Both the position numbers and the translations under genes were made by a program. Of a stretch of 64,000 bases of DNA, positions 60,463 to 64,000 are shown in pieces. The number at the start of each line of letters is the position of its first letter. Within the stretch, counting starts at the first letter, position 1. The notes under the pieces were generated by a model. It had not been told where the DNA came from and made no database searches. It saw only the letters and a program-made list of their open reading frames with translations. The stretch spans positions 71,928-135,927 of the forward strand of contig BPGO01000006.1 of NCBI GenBank assembly GCA_026003075.1, written 5' to 3'. Origin of the DNA: Fimbriimonadales bacterium. GTDB taxonomy: Bacteria; Armatimonadota; Fimbriimonadia; Fimbriimonadales; GBS-DC.

Positions 60463-60792
60463 TTAGAACCGCTCGAACCGTTCTACATTAAGCACAAACA
60501 CGACAGCGCCGCCGACTTCAACGGCGATGGGCGTCGGTAAGAAGGTTCCTATCGGCGCGGTGTCGGGCGGCATCGGATTCACATACTGCTCGCGCGTGCG
60601 ACAGTTGCTCTCCAAAAGACGCAGCAGGTCTTCAAGCTGCGAATCTTCGATGCCGATGAGCAGCGTGACATTGCCTTCACGCAGAAACCCACCGGTAGAG
60701 GCGACCTGGGTGAACTTGAACTGGCTCTCCAGCAACGCGTCCACCACGCGCCCCTTGTCCCGATGGTGAATCACCGCGATAACGAGTTTCAT
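60463..60792 (-). CDS. Cyclic-di-AMP receptor family protein (DarA/PstA/YaaQ-like)
   Basis: MKLVIAVIHHRDKGRVVDALLESQFKFTQVASTGGFLREGNVTLLIGIED; next to tmk. Confidence 0.88.
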   Translation of the reverse strand: MKLVIAVIHHRDKGRVVDALLESQFKFTQVASTGGFLREGNVTLLIGIEDSQLEDLLRLLESNCRTREQYVNPMPPDTAPIGTFLPTPIAVEVGGAVVFVLNVERFERF

Positions 60793-60846
60793 CGACCTGA
60801 TAAACAGTTCTCGCTCGGGTTGGGTTTTCCTGCTTTTTCGGATTCG

Positions 60847-61452
60847 CTATGGGAATCGCTCGCGAATTATCGCTTGGAGGCGTTCGAGAATCGTCTCGGG
60901 CGTCGCCTGTCCATCGAGAATGGCGTAGCGTTCGGGGGCAATTGCTGCCTCTTGGAGATAGCCTGTTCGGATGCGCTGGTGGAACTCGATGGTTTCCGCC
61001 TCGAATCGATTCGGGTCGTTGGCACGGGCGAGAGCGTCTTCCACAGGGAGATCGATCAGCACGGTCAGGTCGGGTTGCAGTCCGTTCGTGGCGATGGCGT
61101 TGAGCTGGCGCACGAGCTCGAGGCTCAAGCCGCGCCCGTACCCCTGATAGACCAGCGTGGAGTCGGCGTAGCGATCAGAGACGACCCATGTGCCTTGCTG
61201 CAGTGCGGGTTCGATGACCTGCAGGGTGTGCTGGCGACGATCCGCGAGCAAAAGAAACAGCTCGGCGTACGCGTCCAACGGCTGATGCAGGATGAGGGGG
61301 CGTAGGTGCTTGCCCAGTTCACTGCCGCCGGGTTCGCGCGTGAGCAACACAGGAACGCCTTGTCCCGAAAGCCACTCCACGAGTCGGCGGGCAAGGGTGG
61401 TTTTACCAGCACCCTCCACGCCCTCGAAGGTGATAAACGGAGCGCGGGGCAT
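60847..61452 (-). CDS. tmk: Thymidylate kinase
   Basis: FITFEGVEGAGKTTLARRLVEWL; TREPGGSELGKHLR; VVSDRYADSTLVYQGYGRGL. Confidence 0.96.
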   Translation of the reverse strand: MPRAPFITFEGVEGAGKTTLARRLVEWLSGQGVPVLLTREPGGSELGKHLRPLILHQPLDAYAELFLLLADRRQHTLQVIEPALQQGTWVVSDRYADSTLVYQGYGRGLSLELVRQLNAIATNGLQPDLTVLIDLPVEDALARANDPNRFEAETIEFHQRIRTGYLQEAAIAPERYAILDGQATPETILERLQAIIRERFP

Positions 61453-63104
61453 CAGTCCTCCCGTTGGGTATCGGTGTAGATGGGCAGGATGCGCACGCGA
61501 CGGTTCGGCTCTTCGCCCACGCTTTCCGAAAGCAAGCGATATTTTTCGATGAGCTGGTGCTGCAGTCGGCGCAGGTAGCTGTTTTGGGGCGACAGCTCGT
61601 AGGGTTCCGCCGTTGCCAGCACCTGCTCAACCCCCTCCTCCGCCTCGCGTAGGGCACGCTCTTCGGCGGACTCGCCTTGAGCGGGCTTGTGGAACAGGTC
61701 ACGCAGGGCACTGACCAGCTGGGCATAGGTGTTGCTCCGTACGACGGCGATGGGGAGATTCCGCTGAAGCGCTTCGCGTACCTTCGGCGGGCGACGCTGG
61801 AAAGTGGAATGCAGCACCACGACGGCGTCAGCATCCGACACATCGCGTGCGACATAGGCCGGCAGGTGCAGGTCGCGCAACGCTTTCTCCAAACGGCTGC
61901 GACTGACCCCGTATGGAAATACACGGGAAGGAGTTCCCCGCTTCGCCTCGCCGCCGATCACACTGGTAGAGCGCAGGGGCGTAGACGCATATTCCACCTC
62001 ATGCTCGTGTAGGGGCAGTTCGTTCTGAGTCGCGCGGGGGAGCAAATCGCTGCGTTGCACCACTTCGAAGCCGCCGCTGTCGGTCTGTACCCGAATTTCG
62101 GGGCGCGGGGGATTGCCACGCAGCATGCGATCTACCGTCTGCGCCACATCGTGATGAATGGCAAGACGATGGTAGTCCAGAATCTCGATGAGCACATCGA
62201 AGGTAGGCGGGGCTTTGCGTTCCAGCACGGTCTTCTGCGTGCCGCGGCGGCGCGCCTCCTCGTCCGAGAGGGTGACGGTCTGGATTCCGCCCACAAGGTC
62301 AGAAAGCGTCGGGTTCATCAGCAAGTTCTCCAGCGTCGTGCCGTGCGCTGTGCCGATGAGTTGCACGCCGCGCTCAGCAATCGTGCGCGCCGCATACGCC
62401 TCCAGCTCTGTGCCAATCTCGTCGATGATAATGACCTCAGGCATGTGGTTCTCGACGGCTTCAATCATCACGGCGTGTTGCAGGCTCGGTTCAGGCACTT
62501 GCATCCGCCGTGCGAAGCCGATGCCGGGGTGGGGAATGTCGCCGTCGCCTGCGATTTCGTTTGAGGTATCCACCACAATCACGCGCTTGTCGTACTCGTC
62601 TGCCAACACACGCGCCACCTCGCGCAGGCGGGTCGTTTTACCCACCCCCGGCTTGCCCAGCATCAGCACACTCTTGCCCGACGCGATAATGTCGTGAATG
62701 ATATCGATCGTGCCGTAAATCGCCCGCCCAACACGACAAGTCAACCCGATGACTTTGCCCTGTCGGTTGCGTAACGCTGAAATTCGGTGCAAGGTGCGCG
62801 GGATACCTGCGCGGTTGTCTTTACCGAACTGCCCTATCCGATCCGCCACATATTGCAGGTCATACTCCTCCACCTGCACCGAATCCATGCGAATCGTTCG
62901 CTGCATAAAGCGTGCTTCGGGCATGCGCCCTAAATCCAACACGATCTCCAGCAGCTGATGCAAGTCGGGCTGCTCTTCAAGCCACTGGCGGATAGCAGGG
63001 GGCAGCACCTCCAGCATCGCGTTCAGTTCGTCCTCAAAACTCTGTTGCGTTCCTGCGCCGGTTCGTGCAGGTGTGTTTGACAGGGTTCTCGTCTGCTCTG
63101 GCAT
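61452..63104 (-). CDS. R3H/SpoIIIAA-like AAA ATPase (nucleic-acid-binding)
   Basis: SVLMLGKPGVGKTTRLREVARVLADEYDKRVIVVDTSNEIAGDGDIPHPGIG; PEVIIIDEIGTELEAYAARTIAERGVQLIGTAHG; R3H-like C-terminal region. Confidence 0.9.
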   Translation of the reverse strand: MPEQTRTLSNTPARTGAGTQQSFEDELNAMLEVLPPAIRQWLEEQPDLHQLLEIVLDLGRMPEARFMQRTIRMDSVQVEEYDLQYVADRIGQFGKDNRAGIPRTLHRISALRNRQGKVIGLTCRVGRAIYGTIDIIHDIIASGKSVLMLGKPGVGKTTRLREVARVLADEYDKRVIVVDTSNEIAGDGDIPHPGIGFARRMQVPEPSLQHAVMIEAVENHMPEVIIIDEIGTELEAYAARTIAERGVQLIGTAHGTTLENLLMNPTLSDLVGGIQTVTLSDEEARRRGTQKTVLERKAPPTFDVLIEILDYHRLAIHHDVAQTVDRMLRGNPPRPEIRVQTDSGGFEVVQRSDLLPRATQNELPLHEHEVEYASTPLRSTSVIGGEAKRGTPSRVFPYGVSRSRLEKALRDLHLPAYVARDVSDADAVVVLHSTFQRRPPKVREALQRNLPIAVVRSNTYAQLVSALRDLFHKPAQGESAEERALREAEEGVEQVLATAEPYELSPQNSYLRRLQHQLIEKYRLLSESVGEEPNRRVRILPIYTDTQRED

Positions 63105-63241
63105 AGATTGGCTTAATTATACCTGTGAATCGGGTTGATGGCGGATACAGGCGACGGGTCGCCGTGCTGCGGTGTATTTTCGGACGAGTCGCTCAGGTAC
63201 AATTTGGCTATGCACACGCTGACGGCAGGAGGCGCAGTTTG

Positions 63242-64000
63242 ATGGTACGGGTGCGTTATGCCCCCAGTCCGACAGGGATGCCCCATGTGGGCAACATTCG
63301 CACGGCGCTGTTCAACTGGGTGTTCGCCCGCCACCATGGGGGCAAGTTCATCGTGCGTATTGAAGATACCGACCGCAATCGCTATGTGGAAGGCTCGGAG
63401 CAGGCGATCCTGAACTCGCTACGCTGGCTCGGAATGGATTGGGACGAAGGACCCGAAGTCGGCGGCCCCCACGCACCCTATTACCAATCGCAGCGACTGG
63501 AGATTTATCATCGAATCGCTCACCAGCTGATAGAAGAGGGCAAAGCGTATAAGTGTTTCTGCACGCCCGAAGAGCTGGAACAGATGCGAGCGCAGCAAAA
63601 AGCACAGGGCGCCCTTCAAACCATGTACGACCGCCGTTGTCGCAAACTCACCCCCGCCGAAGTGCGCGCCCGAGAAGAGGCAGGCTTGCCCTATGTGGTG
63701 CGCTTCAAGATGCCTCTGGAAGGCACCGCCGAGTACGACGACCTCATCCACGGGCACACCGTGTTCCAGAATAAACTCACGGACGATTTCGTTATGCTCA
63801 AATCGGATGGGTTCCCGACCTATCATCTGGCGAATGTGGTGGACGACCACCTGATGGAAATCACTCATGTGCTTCGCGGCGACGAGTGGGTTTCCAGTAT
63901 GCCGCGCCACTTGAACCTCTATAAAGCGTTGGGTTGGGAGCCACCGAAGTTCGCACACCTGCCCCTGCTGCTGGGACCCGACAAGCAGAAGCTCTCCAAG
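63242..64000 (+). CDS. gltX: Glutamyl-tRNA synthetase, 3' truncated by window end
   Basis: MVRVRYAPSPTGMPHVGNIRTALFNWVFARHHGGKFIVRIEDTDRNRYV...LLLGPDKQKLSK; open to 64000. Confidence 0.96.
   Translation, partial: MVRVRYAPSPTGMPHVGNIRTALFNWVFARHHGGKFIVRIEDTDRNRYVEGSEQAILNSLRWLGMDWDEGPEVGGPHAPYYQSQRLEIYHRIAHQLIEEGKAYKCFCTPEELEQMRAQQKAQGALQTMYDRRCRKLTPAEVRAREEAGLPYVVRFKMPLEGTAEYDDLIHGHTVFQNKLTDDFVMLKSDGFPTYHLANVVDDHLMEITHVLRGDEWVSSMPRHLNLYKALGWEPPKFAHLPLLLGPDKQKLSK

Overview
The window is about 64 kb of gene-dense, high-GC bacterial chromosome. I infer an Armatimonadota-like thermophile, but that is inference only. I see no integrase, transposase, prophage, CRISPR array or rRNA. Housekeeping content includes an HtrA protease, nnr, hpt, mnmG, murJ, rfbB, thiS-thiO, nadE, coaE, rpsA, nagA, pyrG, clpX-clpP-tig, tmk and gltX (3' truncated by the window). 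There are 8 tRNAs, all with encoded CCA. A chemosensory block (cheC-cheD-cheB-cheR-cheY-cheX) follows pilB and an HDOD gene. The most unusual region is a ~16 kb minus-strand block (20888-36592). It holds three very large secreted proteins, including an S8 protease, that share a ~430-aa tripartite C-terminal module ending in the same L/V-T-R motif. Interleaved with them are two CsgG/LpoB-like proteins and a beta-barrel-like protein with an N-terminal Ig/invasin-like domain. This is a candidate surface-display or secretion system. The second notable feature is a ~310-nt, highly structured RNA-like segment (47342-47660). It has a consensus sigma70 promoter and an intrinsic terminator ending about 40 nt before pilB. 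Other points are a cytochrome-c-peroxidase/beta-helix fusion, a probable frameshift in a dockerin-type gene, a truncated Ppx/GppA fragment, a possible split glutamine-dependent NAD synthetase, and a conserved motif upstream of tRNA promoters.
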